Shown here piece by piece: positions 23,756 to 25,793 of a stretch of DNA of 25,793 nucleotides. Source of the DNA: Candidatus Bathyarchaeota archaeon (GTDB lineage Archaea > Thermoproteota > Bathyarchaeia > Bathyarchaeales > DTEX01); contig JAGTQS010000014.1 of the NCBI GenBank assembly GCA_018397055.1, forward strand, positions 1 to 25,793. Reading direction: 5' to 3'. Position 1 is the stretch's first letter, and every line of letters starts with the position of its first letter. The translations under genes were made by a program, and so were the position numbers. The notes under the pieces were generated by a model, which saw nothing but the letters and a program-made list of their open reading frames with translations, did not search any database and was not told the origin of the DNA.

Positions 23756-25270
23756 CTATAAAGTTTGGTGCGATTTTTCGAGAATTGCCAGCATTAGATC
23801 TACAGGTGCTAAGACGACATTGTCCTCTGTTTTTAGGTCCTCTTTAGTAAGTATTGCATATTCTTTTACCTGAGAGGGTCTCCAAATGTCTTTGGATGAG
23901 ACGCTGCTTTGATATTTGGTTTCAATTGCTGTGTATTTTTCGTCGATTCTAACTATGTTGTCTATTTCTTTTCCTCGAGTGTCGTAGTAGAACCATAGGA
24001 AGGTCTTAGGTTCGCGCATCATCGGGATTTCTTGGTTTGCTATTAGTTGTGATGAGACGATTCCTTCAACCAATTTACCAACAAGTTCTTCATTTTGCAG
24101 TGTTTCGTCGATGACTTCGTTTACGTCTTTTCCTGTAAGGAAGCTTTTAATCGAGTGGAATATGAAGGGGTCTTGGAAAAATATTTTCTTGTCTCCTTTG
24201 AATTTTATGTCTTTTTTGTTAAAGTCAAAAGCATATAGGATGGTGATAATGAAGGATTCTTCGAGAGTTTCAAGGTAGTCAATTGTCGTAACGTGTGTAG
24301 TTTCTATGTCACTTGCAAGTTTAGAGAAACTGTAGCGGCTTCCATATTTCTCGCTGATTTCTTTAAGGATTTGTCGAATTAAGGTTTCTTGTTTGCCAAG
24401 CTTTGTAATATCTCCAATGATGTCTCTCATAAGTGCCTCTGAGAGTTTGGGGTTTATCGCGAAGCTTGATTGTCTTTGTTCGCTTTGAAGTTTTTTGAGT
24501 AAGTAGTCGTTCACTACGAATGGGTAGCCCCCATATCTTATGTATAGGTTGAAGAGATAGTCCAGTTCTCGCTTGAAAGGTACAATCTGGTGTAAAGCCT
24601 TGAATAGTTGGTTAAATCCAGCTTCGAGGCTGTAGCTGATTTTTTCAAGAGTTGATAATAGCTTTTTGAGTGAATCGCGAAATTCTGCTTCTCCAATCGT
24701 TGAAATCACTTGGCTTGTAGTTTCGAGAACAAAATCTCTGAAGGACAACGGTTTCATATGATATTCATTTCCTTCCAGTCCTCTTCCGGGAAGAAGTTCA
24801 CCTTTTCTTCTAAGTGCAGAAGCGCATGAACCCGTGGCCACTATCCTTGCCTTTTCTAAAGTTCCCGAGTCTGAGATGTATTTCAGTTCGAGGTTCCAAT
24901 CTTTGATTGAGGTTATTTCGTCTATTAACACGTAGAGGTCAGTTACGTCGATGTTTTTGTTCATGAAATATGCTATTGCGCTTCTTAGCTCTCTTCTTGA
25001 GACAAAGAAATCTGAGGAAAGATACAGAATATGGTTGGGGTCGATTCCCTCACTGATTAGTTTGTTTATTAATTCCTTTATATATGTGGTTTTTCCAACT
25101 TGTCGGGGTCCTCTCAGAACGTAGATGTTTCCTTTGTTAAGGTCGATTCTTTTCCTTTTGAAGAAGATCGGCTTCTCATTTGCCTCTTTGAGGTTTTTGT
25201 CGAAGATGGCAAACTTTTCTCCATGCTTCCACCAGGGATTTTGGTTAACTATTTCACTAATTTTTACCAT
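23756..25270 (-). CDS. AAA_14/DUF4143-type archaeal ATPase
   Basis: This 504-residue protein has Walker A GPRQVGKT at 54-61, Walker B LYVLIDEI at 112-119, and the conserved ATGS at 145-148 and PGRG at 161-164. The C-terminal DUF4143 region contains EIDNIVRIDEKYTAIETKY, a nuclease-like strand pair with E and K. Such proteins are frequent and mobile in archaea; their cellular role is not established, though the pattern recalls NTP-driven nucleases or regulators. The gene has its own unit and begins right after a compact array of inverted repeats, which suggests tight, possibly autogenous control. Composition is more A/T-rich than the housekeeping genes, compatible with transfer. Confidence 0.88.
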   Translation of the reverse strand: MVKISEIVNQNPWWKHGEKFAIFDKNLKEANEKPIFFKRKRIDLNKGNIYVLRGPRQVGKTTYIKELINKLISEGIDPNHILYLSSDFFVSRRELRSAIAYFMNKNIDVTDLYVLIDEITSIKDWNLELKYISDSGTLEKARIVATGSCASALRRKGELLPGRGLEGNEYHMKPLSFRDFVLETTSQVISTIGEAEFRDSLKKLLSTLEKISYSLEAGFNQLFKALHQIVPFKRELDYLFNLYIRYGGYPFVVNDYLLKKLQSEQRQSSFAINPKLSEALMRDIIGDITKLGKQETLIRQILKEISEKYGSRYSFSKLASDIETTHVTTIDYLETLEESFIITILYAFDFNKKDIKFKGDKKIFFQDPFIFHSIKSFLTGKDVNEVIDETLQNEELVGKLVEGIVSSQLIANQEIPMMREPKTFLWFYYDTRGKEIDNIVRIDEKYTAIETKYQSSVSSKDIWRPSQVKEYAILTKEDLKTEDNVVLAPVDLMLAILEKSHQTL

Positions 25271-25276
25271 GTTTTA

Positions 25277-25327
25277 GATAGATTACTATCCAAATTTATA
25301 ACTTTTTGGATAGTATATTATCCAAAA
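25277..25327 (-). promoter_or_regulatory. Operator-like array of GGATA/TATCC inverted repeats before the DUF4143 ATPase gene
   Basis: Within 51 bases lie ACTATCCAAA (25285-25294), its exact inverse TTTGGATAGT (25305-25314), and TATCCAAAA (25319-25327), the last pairing with TTTTGGATA (25304-25312). A fourth partial motif is GATAG..CTATC (25277-25290). Read leftward, the A/T box between the first two arms (AAGTTATAAATTT) is the likely TATA. The array therefore covers the promoter and ends only seven bases before the ATG at 25270. Confidence 0.6.
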
Positions 25328-25364
25328 TCGTCATTCGACATAAATAGCGTCTTCATTGAAAGCC

Positions 25365-25372
25365 TATTTATA
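25365..25372 (+). promoter_or_regulatory. Candidate TATA box in the gap before the last gene
   Basis: TTTATAAA matches the archaeal consensus but lies about 160 bases before the ATG at 25530. A later A/T stretch near 25455-25468 is an equally good candidate. The gap holds no supported gene. Confidence 0.25.
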
Positions 25373-25529
25373 AATGGTTCAGCAATGAAGTGGCAAGCTA
25401 ATTATGAGGTGTCAGAGGGAAAGAGTTTGGTTTTTTAGATTATAGCTTAGTGAAATCTATTTATTTCGAGTTGGAAGAAATTAGCCTTAATCAGAAGATT
25501 TAGTGACTTACGACTGTTGATGTGATTTA

Positions 25530-25793
25530 ATGGATTTCCAAGAGGCAATCGAAGAATTACGCAAAAATACTAAGGAGCTTGGAAAACAATATAGGAAGAA
25601 GGCGTTATGGAAGGTTCTGCGTTTTCTTTTGGTTGGCTTTCTGATCCGCAGGGATTTTGATAAGAGGATTTCTGAGCTTGTTGCGAGGAATGATCTGCTT
25701 CTGAAGAGTATGTTAAGGCATTTTGAAGACCATGAAGCTGTGAGAGGACATAAGCACGAGGCGAGTGAAAGAATAGCGTATTCTGAATTAGCT
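25530..25793 (+). CDS. N-terminal part of an unknown coiled-coil protein (3' end outside window)
   Basis: An ATG at 25530 opens 88 codons without a stop to the window end, beginning MDFQEAIEELRKNTKELGKQ. The segment is helical and charged, with one short hydrophobic stretch (KVLRFLLVGFLI) followed by RRDFDKRISELVARNDLLLK, which looks like a coiled coil. The codon pattern is consistent with a real gene. The leader has only a weak TGATGTGAT. No family can be assigned from this fragment. Confidence 0.6.
   Translation, partial: MDFQEAIEELRKNTKELGKQYRKKALWKVLRFLLVGFLIRRDFDKRISELVARNDLLLKSMLRHFEDHEAVRGHKHEASERIAYSELA

Overview
The window is archaeal chromosome, most likely from the TACK group and probably a Bathyarchaeia-like lineage. 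That placement is an inference from gene content. The window holds a eukaryote-type topoisomerase IB, the archaeal tRNA-Ile2 enzyme TiaS, a stand-alone Lrp/AsnC RAM protein, an archaeal XRE-type regulator of the COG1395 kind, an Lhr helicase, a THEP1 NTPase, a fused NnrE/NnrD protein, archaeal PyrB and PyrI, and a presenilin-like membrane protease. Many genes start with TTG or GTG and several have GGAGG/GGTGA Shine-Dalgarno sites. A/T-rich TATA-like boxes precede most transcription units. No rRNA, tRNA, CRISPR array, insertion sequence or prophage was recognised.

Bases 1-2500 are accessory-looking: the end of an unknown membrane-anchored protein, three very small unknown genes, a RecA/KaiC-like ATPase broken by a stop and a frameshift, and an intact CheY-like receiver. 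A 100-bp stretch with strong folding potential lies between the receiver and the topoisomerase gene. Bases 2500-9970 hold information-processing and housekeeping genes: topoisomerase IB, TiaS, a small membrane protein, the RAM protein, an unknown 238-residue protein, the NAD(P)HX repair fusion, and an unusual GxGD-type intramembrane aspartyl protease homologue directly behind it.

Bases 9965-15800 hold an aspartate-type aminotransferase, a phosphomannose-isomerase-like cupin, a PP-loop tRNA-thiolation-type enzyme with an NFACT-R-like tail, a tiny zinc protein and the COG1395-type regulator. A dense palindrome cluster separates the cupin and PP-loop genes. Bases 15790-18700 form a pyrimidine and nucleotide block. 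pyrI, THEP1 and rnhB run leftward as a likely operon, and pyrB runs rightward from the same intergenic region, so the usual pyrBI order is replaced by a head-to-head pair with a perfect 14-bp palindrome at the pyrB promoter.

Bases 18700-25793 hold the Lhr helicase, a Nudix hydrolase, dihydrolipoamide dehydrogenase and an AAA_14/DUF4143 ATPase preceded by a striking operator-like array, then the start of an unknown coiled-coil protein cut by the window edge. The items most worth following up are the presenilin-like protease, the operator array before the DUF4143 ATPase, the structured element near 2235-2334, the split divergent pyr genes and the probable CTG start of THEP1.
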